A stretch of 64,000 nucleotides of DNA from contig CAWJCP010000001.1 in NCBI GenBank assembly GCA_963841445.1, forward strand, positions 1 to 64,000. The letters run 5' to 3'. Below the pieces are notes generated by a model. It saw only the letters and a program-made list of their open reading frames with translations, made no database searches and had not been told where the DNA came from. Source of the stretch: Mayfieldus sp963841445 (GTDB lineage Bacteria; Actinomycetota; Thermoleophilia; Solirubrobacterales; 70-9). A program made the position numbers and the translations under genes. Shown piece after piece: positions 7,776-16,029 of the stretch. Numbering within the stretch: position 1 is the stretch's first letter; each line of letters opens with the position of its first letter.

Positions 7776-8303
7776 TCAGAGTATGCGGTCGACCATCCAG
7801 CTGAACACTGCGTCGAGGGCGCCGAGGTAGGCGGCCGCGACGGCGACGAAGACGATCGTCACAGCGGAGGCCTGCACGAGAGTCTCGCGGTCGGGCCACT
7901 GAACCTTCTTCAGCTCCGCCCAGCAGGAGACCACGAAGCCGACCACGGCGCCCCGCCGGCGCTGCTCAGCTGCCTGCTTCTCCTTGCGGGCAAGGCGGTC
8001 ACGTTCCTTGCTCTTCTGCTCGTCCTCGGCCCGCTTCTGCTCATCACGCTCAGCCCGCTGCGCGGCGCGGCGCTCGGCGCGACTCGGCTTCGACGGCCTC
8101 GGAGCGTCCGGAGTCTCGAGCGCCTGCTCGGAAGCGCCGGCGGCAATTCCGGCCTCGACCGCCTCGGCTTCTGCAACCTCGCCGGAAACCGGGACCTGGG
8201 TGTCGTGCTGGGCCTCCGCATCGGACTCCCGCGGAGCCTGGCGCTGTTGCCGGGCCTCGCGGGCGCGGCGCTCAGCCTTGCGCTGGGCGCGCGTCTTGGC
8301 CAT
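7776..8303 (-). CDS. secE: preprotein translocase subunit SecE, extended N-terminus
   Basis: SecE clamps SecY in the Sec translocon. It has 175 residues starting MAKTRAQRKAERRAREAR. The last 60 residues are the conserved SecE domain: an amphipathic segment with CWAELKKVQWPDRETLVQAS and then one transmembrane helix (VTIVFVAVAAAYLGALDAVF). The first 115 or so residues are a charged Arg/Glu/Ala/Gln extension with no known domain, predicted cytoplasmic. Minimal SecE is about 60 residues, so most of this protein is extension. The start overlaps the rpmG stop as TGATG. Confidence 0.95.
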   Translation of the reverse strand: MAKTRAQRKAERRAREARQQRQAPRESDAEAQHDTQVPVSGEVAEAEAVEAGIAAGASEQALETPDAPRPSKPSRAERRAAQRAERDEQKRAEDEQKSKERDRLARKEKQAAEQRRRGAVVGFVVSCWAELKKVQWPDRETLVQASAVTIVFVAVAAAYLGALDAVFSWMVDRIL

Positions 8304-8467
8304 CAGCGGGTCTCCTTGTGCGGGGTGTGGCGCCCGCACCAGCGGCAGAACTTGCGCAGCTCGATGCGATCCGGGCTGTTGCGCCTGGACTTGTTGGTCT
8401 GGTAATTGCGGCGCTTGCAGTCCTCGCAGGCAAGCGTCACCGCGATGCGTACCTCTCCGCGAGCCAT
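8303..8467 (-). CDS. rpmG: 50S ribosomal protein L33
   Basis: This is a 54-residue ribosomal protein reading MARGEVRIAVTLACEDCKRR at its start. It is the zinc-binding (C+) form, with CEDC near residue 14 and CRWC near residue 42. GAAATGGCTC at the start follows a purine-rich stretch. It is first in the rpmG-secE-nusG transcript and overlaps secE by one base. No tRNA-Trp gene, often found just upstream in other bacteria, is visible. Confidence 0.95.
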   Translation of the reverse strand: MARGEVRIAVTLACEDCKRRNYQTNKSRRNSPDRIELRKFCRWCGRHTPHKETR

Positions 8468-8960
8468 TTCTCCTTGCGGACGCCGTTACAGAAAAACGTT
8501 CCGGGCACAGGGCGCGCCGGAACCGGGCGAAGAATAGCGCGCCGACTCGCCGCTTCTCGGCTCGCCACCGCCCCTGGAAACGCGAAAGCGCCCATCTAGG
8601 GCGCTGCGCGCTTGCGAATTGTCCCCAATCGGCCTCAGCTTGGACCGGGCCGTCCCTCAGCTTCCCTGCTTTCCGAAACGTCAACTGTGGAGCTGTAGGG
8701 CGGCATGCCGCGCTTGCGACGCCGGGCAACATACACGGCCGCTACCTAATTTTCAATAGTCGATTGTTGGACTTTTGTTGAGGGCAGGCCCTAAAAGTAG
8801 GTGACTTCACGCCTGAGCCCAATTTTTCTGCCGAATTTCAGCAAGACCGCTAAAGGTTTGGCTTCTTGTTGCCGATAAAGCTTTGTTGGGTGAAAGTGGG
8901 GGTGGTGGCGGCGCGGCGAAGGGGGCGCGCCGAGACCCTCGGCCGCTCGTATCGCGATCT
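8468..8960. other. intergenic region holding the rpmG-secE-nusG promoter
   Basis: No convincing gene is seen on either strand in these 493 bases. The only strong signal is the promoter near 8728-8756. The stretch around 8740-8890 is distinctly more AT-rich than its surroundings, as expected of a promoter and upstream region of a highly expressed operon. Confidence 0.6.
8728..8756 (-). promoter_or_regulatory. sigma70-type promoter for rpmG-secE-nusG
   Basis: On the minus strand TTGAAA (-35) and TATGTT (-10) are separated by exactly 17 bp. They match 5/6 and 4/6 of the consensus and lie in an AT-rich patch about 260 nt before rpmG. The 5' leader would be long. Confidence 0.55.
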
Positions 8961-10103
8961 CTACAGGCCCAGTGTCTTGGCGATGATGTTGCGCTGGATC
9001 TCCGAGGTGCCGCCGTAGATCGTCGAGACCAGCGTCTGGCGCACGAGGCGCTCCATGTCGTACTCGGAGGAGTAACCGTAGCCGCCCATCATTTGCATCC
9101 CCTCCAGGGCGACCCGCTTCGCGATCTCGGTGACGTGAAGCTTCACCATCGAGGCCTCCCGCGGAAGCATCCGGTCGGGGTCCTCGTCGGTCAGCGAGGC
9201 GACCCAACGGGTCATCAGACGCGCCGCCTCCAGCTCTGTCGCGAGGTCGGCGAGCCGGTGCTGGAGCGCCTGGAAAGAGCCGATCGGACGCCCGAACTGG
9301 CGCCGCTCCTTGACGTAGGCAAGCACGTCGTCGAAGGCGCGCTGGGCGATCCCGAGCATCGTCGCGGCGAGGATCAACCGCTCGACGTTCAGCCCCGCCA
9401 TGAGCTGCGTCCAGCCGGCGTCGGCCTCGCCGAGCAGCGCCTCGGCGGGTGCCTCGCAGTCTGAGAAGTAGAGGTAGTTGGTCTCGCGGCCGCCCATCGT
9501 GTCGATCGGCTGGATCTCCATGCCCTCGGCGTCGCGGGGCACGAAGATCATCGAGAGGCCCTGGTGCTTGTCCTCGCCCTTGGTCGTGCGGGCGACGACC
9601 AGGACGTGATCGGAGATGTGGGCGTTGGAGCAGAAGACCTTCTGGCCGCTTAGCACGAAGCCGCCGTCGACCCGCTTCGCCTCGGTGCTCAGCGAGCCGA
9701 CGTCGGAGCCTGCCTCGGGCTCGGTCATCGCGATCGCCTCGACCGACCCGGAGGCGATCCCGCCCAGCACCTTCGCCTTTTGCTCTTCGGTGCCGAAGCG
9801 CCGCGTCGCGCCGGCGACGATCAGCGTCGTCGCGTAGCCGCCGATCGGGGCCAGCCCGCGTGAGGTCTCCTCCATGAACAGGCATGCGTCGAGCATTGTC
9901 CCGCCGGCGCCTCCGTACCGCTCGGGGATCGTGAGGCCGAGCCAGCCGAGCTCGGCCATCTGCTTGTAGAGCTCTTTGTTGTGCGCCTCGCTGTAGCCGT
10001 TGGTGAGGCGCTCGCGCTGCTCGGCGCTGCCGCACTCGCGCCCGCAGAAGTCGCGGATCGCGGCGACGAAGTCGGACTGCTCGTCGGTGAGCGCGAAGTC
10101 CAT
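8961..10103 (-). CDS. acyl-CoA dehydrogenase
   Basis: This is an FAD-dependent acyl-CoA dehydrogenase that makes the alpha-beta double bond in acyl-CoA thioesters, with ETF as usual acceptor. It has 380 residues starting MDFALTDEQSDFVAAIRDF; the in-frame extension upstream comes from the ABC permease relic. Visible elements include AMTEPEAGSDVGSL (FAD/substrate loop, near 125), RRQFGRPIGSFQALQHRLAD (near 270) and MMGGYGYSSEYDMERLVRQ with YGGTSEIQRNIIAKTLG at the end. The MCAD catalytic Glu of the YEGT motif is Gly here, as in many bacterial FadE/CaiA-like proteins whose base lies elsewhere. The substrate is not predictable. Confidence 0.92.
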   Translation of the reverse strand: MDFALTDEQSDFVAAIRDFCGRECGSAEQRERLTNGYSEAHNKELYKQMAELGWLGLTIPERYGGAGGTMLDACLFMEETSRGLAPIGGYATTLIVAGATRRFGTEEQKAKVLGGIASGSVEAIAMTEPEAGSDVGSLSTEAKRVDGGFVLSGQKVFCSNAHISDHVLVVARTTKGEDKHQGLSMIFVPRDAEGMEIQPIDTMGGRETNYLYFSDCEAPAEALLGEADAGWTQLMAGLNVERLILAATMLGIAQRAFDDVLAYVKERRQFGRPIGSFQALQHRLADLATELEAARLMTRWVASLTDEDPDRMLPREASMVKLHVTEIAKRVALEGMQMMGGYGYSSEYDMERLVRQTLVSTIYGGTSEIQRNIIAKTLGL

Positions 10104-10111
10104 TGGCCGCC

Positions 10112-10445
10112 AGGCTACAGGCGGCCCGGCATCACAGGATCTCCACAACTCGCCGCCGCCACCGACCCCGACCAGCATCTCTGACGCAGGCCCTGGACCT
10201 CGTAGGTGAGCGGGTTGACGCGCGCGACGACGTTCAGCCAGCCGGGCTGATCGAGAGCGGATAGAGCGCGCTCGAGGCGAAGAACAGCGGCATCATCACC
10301 AGCTGGCCGATGCCCATGAAGCGCTCTCGCGTGCGCACCCCGGCGGCAATCACCATCGACAGGCAGGCGAAGGAGGCCGTCCCGAGCACCAGCAGACCAG
10401 CCCGTCGACCAGGACGGCCGCCTGCACTCCGGCCCGCCCGCCGTC
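10112..10445 (-). pseudogene. remnant of an ABC-2 (DrrB-like) permease
   Basis: The minus strand encodes a C-terminal piece of a drug-exporter permease: LLVLGTASFACLSMVIAAGV, then RTRERFMGIGQLVMMPLFFA and SSALYPL. After a one-base frameshift it continues PGWLNVVARVNPLTYEVQGL. This string is typical of the DrrB/ABC-2 family just before the last helix. The 5' part is missing where the MerR gene ends, and no start or partner ATPase is nearby. It is a degraded gene or a fragment damaged by sequence errors. Confidence 0.7.
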
Positions 10446-10447
10446 GC

Positions 10448-10912
10448 TCAAGTCCTCGCTCCGCTCTTCTGCAGCTCGCGTAGGCGGGCCCGCAGCCGCC
10501 GCCGCTTCGCGGCCAGCTCCTGCTCCAGCTTCGCGATCTCGTCGCGGCGCCCGCGCACCAGCTGCAGCTGCAGTCCTAGGTGGGTCAGCGCCTCCTCGAG
10601 GATCTCGCGGCGGCGAACGGGGTCATCGACGCCGCTGTGCCACTCCTCGCGCAGCGCGGCCCGGGCGTCCTCGGCCGCGACCAGGTCGCGGAGCTCCTCC
10701 AGCGAGACGCCGAGCAGGTCCTTGAGGCGCAGCAGCTCCTGCAACCGCTCGACGTCGGGCTCCGCATAGGTGCGGTGGGCCCCGGGCTCGCGGCTCCCGG
10801 AGTCCGGCAGCAGGCCGATCTCCTCGTAGTAGCGGATCGTGCGCGGGGTGGTCCCGGTCAGCTGCGAGACCTCGCCGATGCGCAGGCTGGCGGTTTGGCG
10901 CGACTCGCTCAC
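10448..10912 (-). CDS. MerR-family transcriptional regulator
   Basis: This is a DNA-binding regulator of 154 residues. The GTG at 10912 is chosen because it overlaps the MFS stop (GTGA) and leaves a classic N-terminus, RIGEVSQLTGTTPRTIRYYEEIGLLP (first 20 given in two parts: RIGEVSQLTG and TTPRTIRYYEE), followed by HRTYAEPDVERLQELLRLKD. A C-terminal coiled coil of about 50 residues (LQLQLVRGRRDEIAKLEQEL) serves dimerisation. No metal-binding Cys is seen, which points to a small organic ligand. It is co-transcribed with the upstream MFS exporter gene and probably controls it. Confidence 0.9.
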   Translation of the reverse strand: MSESRQTASLRIGEVSQLTGTTPRTIRYYEEIGLLPDSGSREPGAHRTYAEPDVERLQELLRLKDLLGVSLEELRDLVAAEDARAALREEWHSGVDDPVRRREILEEALTHLGLQLQLVRGRRDEIAKLEQELAAKRRRLRARLRELQKSGART

Positions 10913-12432
10913 GGCGTCGCCTCGACCCGCTCGACGATCGGCTCCGCGGTGGCGGTCCACGCCGGCTCTGCATCGGACGGGGCGTGCTTGGGTCGCAGCA
11001 GCGAGACGCCGGCGCCGATCACCGAGGTGGCGGCGAGCACCCAGAGAGCCGTGTGCATGTTGTGGATGAAGGGCTGAAGCTGGGCGTCGGAGAGGCCCGC
11101 GGCGAGGCCGGAGAAGATCTTGAACAGCACGCCCTTGGGGACCGCGGCGGTGACGATCGCCAGCACGAAGGCGATCGAAAGCACCGCGCCGGTGTTCTGC
11201 AGCATCGTCCGGGCGCCCGCGGCGATACCGCGCCGCTGCGCCGGAACGGTGCCCATCATCGCCGCGGTGTTGGGGGAGTTGAACATCCCCGAGCCGACTC
11301 CGACCAGGAGCAGGTAGAGGCTGCTCTGCCAGTAGGGACTGGCCGGTTCAAGCAGCGTCATCAGCGCCAGCCCGGCGGCTCCGACCAGCATCCCCGACGC
11401 GGCCAGCGCCCGCGAGCCATGGCGGTCGGCCCAGACTCCGGCCAGCGGCGAGGCGATCAGCATCCCGATCGCCATCGGGGCCAGCTTGATCCCGGCCGTG
11501 ATCGGGTCGTCGCCCTGGGCGCCCTGGAAGTAGAAGACGAAGATGAAAAGCAGAGCGAAGCGCGAGAGCCCGTTGATGAACGCGGCGCCGGTGGCGGCGG
11601 CGAGCATGCGATTCCGGAAGATCGTCAGGTCGAGCATCGGAGCTCGGCCGCGGTGCTCGATCAGCACGAAGATCGGGAGCAGCACGGCGGCCGCAACCAG
11701 GCTCCAGATCACGACCGGCTCGCCCCAGCCCGAGAGCCCGCCTTTGGAGACCCCGAAGACGAGCCCGGTGAGGCCGGTTACGAAGACGGCGGTGCCGAGC
11801 AGGTCGAAGCCGCGCTGCCGGTCGGGCTTCGCGAGCTCGCGCAGGATCAGCGATCCCCAGAGCGCCCCGAGCAGGCCGAGCGGGACGTTGAACCAGAAGA
11901 CCCAGTGCCAGGAGATCGCGACCAGGGCGCCGCCGAGGACCGGGCCGAGCACCAGCCCGACCGCGGCGACCATCGTGTTGGTGCCCATCGCCAGGCCCAG
12001 CTGGTCCTTCGGGAAGGCATCGGTGACAAGCGCCGGCGCATTGGCGAATATGAACGCCCCCGCGATCCCCTGCAGGATCCTCCAGAGGATCAGCTCGGTC
12101 CCGCCGGACGCGAACCCGGCCCCCAGCGAGGTAGCCGAGAAGAGCAGAAAGGCGCCGACGTAGGCGGTCTTGCGGCCAAAGAGGTCGGAGAGGCGCCCGG
12201 CGGTGAGCACGAGCACCGTCGAGGCGATCATGTAGGCGAGGATCACCCAGACCAGTTGCAGCAGGGAGGTGCCCAGGGAACGCTCCAGGTCAGGCAGGGC
12301 GATGATCAGCGTCCCCGAGTTCATCGCCACCAACAGCATCCCGAGGCTCGTACAGGACAGCGCCCACCACTTGTAATGGTCGTGGTCGGCGTCGACGCCG
12401 AAGCGCCGGCCGCTCGGATTTCTAACGTTCAC
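10909..12432 (-). CDS. MFS drug exporter, DHA2 (14-TM) type
   Basis: This is a proton-coupled multidrug exporter in the inner membrane, 507 residues with about 14 hydrophobic helices. Motif A appears as GRLSDLFGRKTAYVGAFLLF (about residue 80). Motif C-like Gly-rich helix 5 appears as VGLVLGPVLGGALVAISWHW (about 160). The start MNVRNPSGRRFGVDADHDHY precedes the first helix. MerR follows with a 4-bp overlap, a common exporter/sensor arrangement. Confidence 0.92.
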   Translation of the reverse strand: MNVRNPSGRRFGVDADHDHYKWWALSCTSLGMLLVAMNSGTLIIALPDLERSLGTSLLQLVWVILAYMIASTVLVLTAGRLSDLFGRKTAYVGAFLLFSATSLGAGFASGGTELILWRILQGIAGAFIFANAPALVTDAFPKDQLGLAMGTNTMVAAVGLVLGPVLGGALVAISWHWVFWFNVPLGLLGALWGSLILRELAKPDRQRGFDLLGTAVFVTGLTGLVFGVSKGGLSGWGEPVVIWSLVAAAVLLPIFVLIEHRGRAPMLDLTIFRNRMLAAATGAAFINGLSRFALLFIFVFYFQGAQGDDPITAGIKLAPMAIGMLIASPLAGVWADRHGSRALAASGMLVGAAGLALMTLLEPASPYWQSSLYLLLVGVGSGMFNSPNTAAMMGTVPAQRRGIAAGARTMLQNTGAVLSIAFVLAIVTAAVPKGVLFKIFSGLAAGLSDAQLQPFIHNMHTALWVLAATSVIGAGVSLLRPKHAPSDAEPAWTATAEPIVERVEATP

Positions 12433-12479
12433 GTTAAGAACAGCTTAGCGCGGGCGCTGCCGCGCTCGCGCCGATGAAG

Positions 12480-12875
12480 CTACGACCAGAACTCGTCCCA
12501 GGTGTAGAGGTCGTCAAAGTGCTCCCAAACCTCGGTGACCCGGCCGTCCTTGAGCTGGAAGACAATGCAGTTGCCAACGTTCAGGTGCTTGCCGTCTCGC
12601 TCCGCGGTGCTGCGCTGGACGCCGACCACGTAGTCGTCGTCATCTGCAAGCAGGTGCCCCAGTTCGGCCCGGAAGGTCCCTCCGGTCGCCTGTCCCAGCC
12701 CGCCGAGGTAGGCGAAGGTCGCCTCGCGGCCCTCGTAGTCGCCCCCCAGCGAGGTTCGGCCCGGCGCGTGCCAGACAGCGTTCTCGTCGAAGACTTCGGT
12801 GAGCGTGTCCATGTCGGCTGAGTTGAAGGCCTCGTAACCGCGCCGCACGACCGCTGCATTCTCGTCGGCTCCCAT
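12480..12875 (-). CDS. NTF2/SnoaL-like protein
   Basis: This is a 131-residue single-domain cone-fold protein. The opening EDNAAVVRRGYEAFNSAD-like segment (ENAAVVRRGYEAFNSADMDT) and WHAPGRTSLGGDYEGRE are typical of the SnoaL-like/ketosteroid-isomerase superfamily, as is FQLKDGRVTEVWEHFDDL near the end. GGAGGAA lies 5 nt before the ATG. Members include small isomerases, hydrolases and binding proteins; no specific reaction can be assigned. Confidence 0.85.
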   Translation of the reverse strand: MGADENAAVVRRGYEAFNSADMDTLTEVFDENAVWHAPGRTSLGGDYEGREATFAYLGGLGQATGGTFRAELGHLLADDDDYVVGVQRSTAERDGKHLNVGNCIVFQLKDGRVTEVWEHFDDLYTWDEFWS

Positions 12876-12958
12876 TGCTTCCTCCTGTCCGCTGCTCTCC
12901 GTACGCGTAGATCCTATATCGGCAAAACCGCGGCCAGGGGCGCCTTGGGAGCCCTCGA

Positions 12959-13005
12959 AGCCAAGCCCGGAGTCGGACTCGAACCGACGACCCCTTCCTT
13001 ACCAT
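12959..13005 (-). repeat. tRNA-Thr 3'-half copy 1 (att-like direct repeat)
   Basis: These 47 bases are identical to 14871-14917, which is the anticodon loop to 3' end of tRNA-Thr(GGT) plus 5 nt beyond. The 5' half of the tRNA is absent. The next 7 bases (TTCGGCG) match copy 2 but not the tRNA. This is the pattern left by site-specific integration into a tRNA 3' end. Confidence 0.85.
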
Positions 13006-13040
13006 TTCGGCGCTGGTCTGAGTTCCTCCGGCACGCGTTG

Positions 13041-13478
13041 CTACTCGGCTAGCGCCTCGCCGGAACCGCCCAACTCTGCGGGGAAGTCCTTGAGCTTGGG
13101 GAGCCCATCTTTCATGGGCAGCACGGTCGACTCGCAATTGACGTGCACTCCGGGTTCAAACGGAAAGTCAGGGATCGTCGCCGCGTAGACGTCGACTAGG
13201 CCCCACTGGGGATGCCTTGTCAGCAAATGGCCGCCGCAAGACTTGCACCACTGCCGGTAGCTCCGCTCGTTCGCGTTGTACTCGCCGATCTGGTCTTCTC
13301 CCTGGGTCACTCTGATCGCCTCGGGCTTCCAGAGCGTGAATGCGTTGACCGGACCTGCGGACCAGCTCCTGCACGCCTTGCAATGGCAGTAGCCGGCGCC
13401 CTCCGGATCCCCCGAGACTTCAATTGTGACGGCGCCGCAGTAGCACTGCCCTTGGTAGGTCCTTTCATCCTGGCTCAT
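13041..13478 (-). CDS. GFA-family (CENP-V/GFA domain) zinc protein
   Basis: This is a 145-residue zinc-binding protein of the family named for glutathione-dependent formaldehyde-activating enzyme; most members have no proven reaction. Visible zinc ligands are CYCGAV (about residue 10), CHCKAC (about 32) and CKSCGG (about 80). The ATG at 13478 (MSQDERTYQGQCYCG) is preceded by AGGAAG 6 nt upstream and preferred over a longer reading. It is the only gene between tRNA-Thr fragment copies 1 and 2, so it is the cargo of the left cassette. Confidence 0.88.
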   Translation of the reverse strand: MSQDERTYQGQCYCGAVTIEVSGDPEGAGYCHCKACRSWSAGPVNAFTLWKPEAIRVTQGEDQIGEYNANERSYRQWCKSCGGHLLTRHPQWGLVDVYAATIPDFPFEPGVHVNCESTVLPMKDGLPKLKDFPAELGGSGEALAE

Positions 13479-13858
13479 GAGTTCTTCCTTTGCTCGAGGT
13501 CTGGACGGCACATCAACCACGCACCACGCAGTATGTCGCCCTCGTCCGCAGGCGGGCAAGCGCCACGACCCGCAGGAGTAACGCCTTAGGAACCCCGGCT
13601 AACAGAGCCAAGCCCGGAGTCGGACTCGAACCGACGACCCCTTCCTTACCATTTCGGCGTCGGCCAAGAGATTTGCGGGTCGATTGGCGATTTTTGCCGC
13701 AGAAGCGGCACTTTCAGCCCACGGATTTGGGTGTTTGCAGGTCCGATCTGGGCGGCAGAGGCTTCCAGCGCGCTTCCATACTCCACGGCGCTGCATCGTC
13801 AACTGCTGGAGATCAGGGATAAGGAGCCCGAGACTTCCGGCGCTCGATTTCGCCCGCC
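13479..13858. other. intergenic region with att-like copy 2
   Basis: This 380-base stretch contains no supported gene. It includes tRNA-Thr fragment copy 2 and about 200 bases after it before the stop of the secreted-protein gene. Short readings over the fragment (containing KPGVGLEPTTPSL) are translations of the tRNA sequence and not proteins. Confidence 0.6.
13606..13652 (-). repeat. tRNA-Thr 3'-half copy 2 (att-like direct repeat)
   Basis: This is a second perfect 47-base copy of the tRNA-Thr(GGT) 3' half and 5 downstream bases, in the same orientation as copy 1 and the intact tRNA. It is followed by the same TTCGGCG as copy 1. Copies at 12959, 13606 and 14871 bound two segments of about 647 and 1265 bp. 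Confidence 0.85.
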
Positions 13859-14796
13859 CTAGCGCTTCTTGATCAGCTTGACGCGCTTCGTCTGCGAGTT
13901 CGCGGTGCCGCCGGTCGGTGTGAAGGTGATCTTGGCCTTGACCTTCGCCTTGCCCGTCTTGTTGAGCCTTTTCTTCGCCTTGCTCTTGGCCTTGATCTTC
14001 AGCTTCACGGTGCCCGCGGCGGTGACGGTCTTGTTGAGCCGGCGTGCTGAGCTGGTCTGCGATCGCTTCTGCCTGACGAGCCCCTTACCGCTCAACGTCA
14101 GCGTGCCTGGACCAGGAACTTCTACGGCCTGGGTGGCTGTGCCCTTCTTCTTATTGCGCTTCAGCTTGCCGAAGCTGAATGTGTTTGATGGCTTCGATGC
14201 GACGACTGCGGTGACGTTCATTCGGTAGTCGGGATCGCCGTTGGCAACCCAGTCGCCGCCTGCTCCGTCAGCCAAGTCGCCAGCCCGTTCGAGCGGGGAA
14301 ACTTCCCCGGGAACTGAGAAGTCGCATGCGTTGGGGACCGTGCTGGCGTTTTGGTCGTTGAGACCGACCACGTCGCCAGGCTGGACTGCGATGTCCGTCT
14401 GGAAGCTGTTAAGGACGCCCGGGGTAATGGGGTGAGGGCCATCGTGGCCGACGACCTTGTAGGTCAGCGGCTCGGCGACCTTGCGAAAGATCTTCATCTC
14501 CAGCATCTGCTGTCCGACACCGGCGGCGGCGGCGTTTGTGCTCCAAGACGTGACCTTTACGCCGGTAGGCGGCACGATGTAGCTGCTCCCCGAGGTGACG
14601 GTCTGGTTAAAGGAGTCAAACGGGCCTCCGCCGCAGCTAGCTGGCGGCGAAGTCCCCGGGGGCAAGCTGCCCGATCGTTGTTGAGGCGGCGCTGGAGGAG
14701 GGCATTGCCAGCGAGCAGGCGAACATGACCAAAGCAAGGCCCCCGCGCCAGCTGCTTTGGAGCGGCACGGTAGCGCCCCCCAGGCGAGTTCTCGGT
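13859..14796 (-). pseudogene. secreted protein, signal peptide displaced by a frameshift
   Basis: Residues in the main frame show a mature secreted domain: SCGGGPFDSFNQTVTSGSSY, then VVGHDGPHPITPGVLNSFQT and VQPGDVVGLNDQ. It ends in a Lys/Thr-rich basic tail (KLKIKAKSKAKKRLNKTGKA) of a type common at the end of actinobacterial surface proteins. The main frame lacks a signal peptide, but the next frame upstream encodes one (GGLALVMFACSLAMPSSSAA then STTIGQLAPG). The two join by a one-base shift near 14650-14665. The function is unknown. It is the only gene between att-like copy 2 and the intact tRNA-Thr. Confidence 0.65.
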
Positions 14797-14875
14797 GCGA
14801 TGCACCGACCCTATCCGGATCAAGCGAAGCGCACAAGCCTTGTTTGGGTAACCCCCCGCTCTCTCAAGAAAGCCA

Positions 14876-14948
<73 letters not shown>

Positions 14949-14985
14949 GCAGGTCCAATTTAGCGGCGCGAGAGGCCGCGCGGCA

Positions 14986-15768
14986 CTAGCGTCCCCGGCC
15001 GCGCGAGCGACGCCGGCGTCCGTCGCCCTTGGACTCGCGCTCGAGCGCCCGCCCGAAGGCCTTCTCGGTTGCCTCGGTCATCGCCAGCCCGAAGATCGCC
15101 AGCAGCGACTCCGAGGCCAGCGGGCGCAGCCGCTCGAGCGACTCGCGGACGCGCGGCCACTCCTCCTCGGGACGGCCGGTCTGCTCGAAGGGCTTCCAGA
15201 CGTTCTCGAGGAAGAGCTCGATGAACACCCGGGCGATCTCGCGCGACTTGCGGCGCAGCTTCTCGGCGACGTCGAGCGCCGTCTGGGGCGGGATGCCCAG
15301 CTCGGCCAGCTCGGCGCCGGCGCGCAGCACCCGCGGGCTCAGGACCTCGATCTGGCCCTTGCCCAGCGGCCGCATCAGGCCAAGCCGCTCGGCCCGCTCA
15401 AAAAGCGACGGGTCCGCCTCGCCTCCCCAGCGCCGCGCGATCTCCTCCTGCTCGAGAATCTCCGGCTGCTCCTCGGCGAAGGGAGCGCGGACCGCGCGGG
15501 CGAAATCGAGCACCTCGACGCTGGAATCCCCGACACCTGCCAGTAGGCGTCCGATCGCGCCGAGGTTGAAGCCGTCGCCCTGCATCTCCTTGATCAGCTC
15601 GAGGCGTGCCAGGTGGTTCTCGTCGTAGTAGCCGGTCCGCCCGACCACCTCGGGCGGGGGCAGCAGGCCGCGCGACTGATAGGCGCGGATGTTGCGCACG
15701 GTCATGCCGACGCGCTGGCCGAGCTCGTCGATCGTCATCCCGGTGGGGGCCTGTGTGACTTGCGCCAC
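14986..15768 (-). CDS. MerR-family regulator with large C-terminal domain
   Basis: This is a 260-residue regulator. The N-terminal MerR helix-turn-helix reads MTIDELGQRVGMTVRNIRAY then QSRGLLPPPEVVGRTGYYDE, with HLARLELIKEMQGDGFNLGA forming the second part. Residues about 90-240 are a helical ligand or oligomerisation domain of unknown specificity, ending in an Arg-rich tail (RRRRSRGRGR). The GTG start lies 6 nt after a TAGAAT element, which suggests a leaderless mRNA. It is a single gene between tRNA-Thr and tRNA-Tyr. Confidence 0.88.
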   Translation of the reverse strand: MAQVTQAPTGMTIDELGQRVGMTVRNIRAYQSRGLLPPPEVVGRTGYYDENHLARLELIKEMQGDGFNLGAIGRLLAGVGDSSVEVLDFARAVRAPFAEEQPEILEQEEIARRWGGEADPSLFERAERLGLMRPLGKGQIEVLSPRVLRAGAELAELGIPPQTALDVAEKLRRKSREIARVFIELFLENVWKPFEQTGRPEEEWPRVRESLERLRPLASESLLAIFGLAMTEATEKAFGRALERESKGDGRRRRSRGRGR

Positions 15769-15774
15769 AGGTCA

Positions 15775-15780
15775 ATTCTA
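15775..15780 (-). promoter_or_regulatory. -10 element of a leaderless promoter (MerR gene)
   Basis: TAGAAT on the minus strand ends 6 nt before the GTG at 15768, so transcription would start at or next to the start codon. No good -35 is seen at 16-19 bp, as is common for actinobacterial promoters. Confidence 0.45.
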
Positions 15781-15947
15781 CACGCGTATATGTCTCATCA
15801 TTCGGTGACACACTGGACTGTGATGCATCGGTCGGAGGCCTTGATTGCGCTCTGTCTGCGCCGGGCGCGGCCGTCCCCGGAGCGCGAATGCGAAGCCCCC
15901 TGCAAGCCGCTGGGTCCCTCGACCCGGCAAACGGCGCACAGGACGGA

Positions 15948-16029
15948 TGGGGGAGGCAGGATTCGAACCTGCGTAGGCAGAGCCAGCGGATTTACAGTCC
16001 GCCCCCTTTAACCACTCGGGCACTCCCCC
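15948..16029 (-). tRNA. tRNA-Tyr (anticodon GTA)
   Basis: This is an 82-nt class II tRNA with a long variable arm. The acceptor stem is GGGGGAG/CTCCCCC and the anticodon stem is GCGGA/TCCGC with loop CTGTAAA, giving anticodon GTA. The T-arm reads GCAGGTTCGAATCCTGC. The discriminator base is A and CCA is not encoded. Confidence 0.95.

Noticed and set aside
8468..8960. Search for tRNA-Trp upstream of rpmG-secE
   Set aside because: No cloverleaf or CCA-anticodon arm is visible on either strand.
10984..12477. 497-codon plus-strand reading rich in Glu, Arg and Gly
   Set aside because: It is antisense to the MFS gene, whose helices and motif A are clear.
12959..13652. Two extra tRNA-Thr genes
   Set aside because: Both copies lack the acceptor 5' strand, D-arm and half of the anticodon arm, so they cannot fold as tRNAs.
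13490..13822. Short protein containing KPGVGLEPTTPSL
   Set aside because: This string is a translation of the tRNA-Thr 3' half; the same artefact occurs at 14725-14963.
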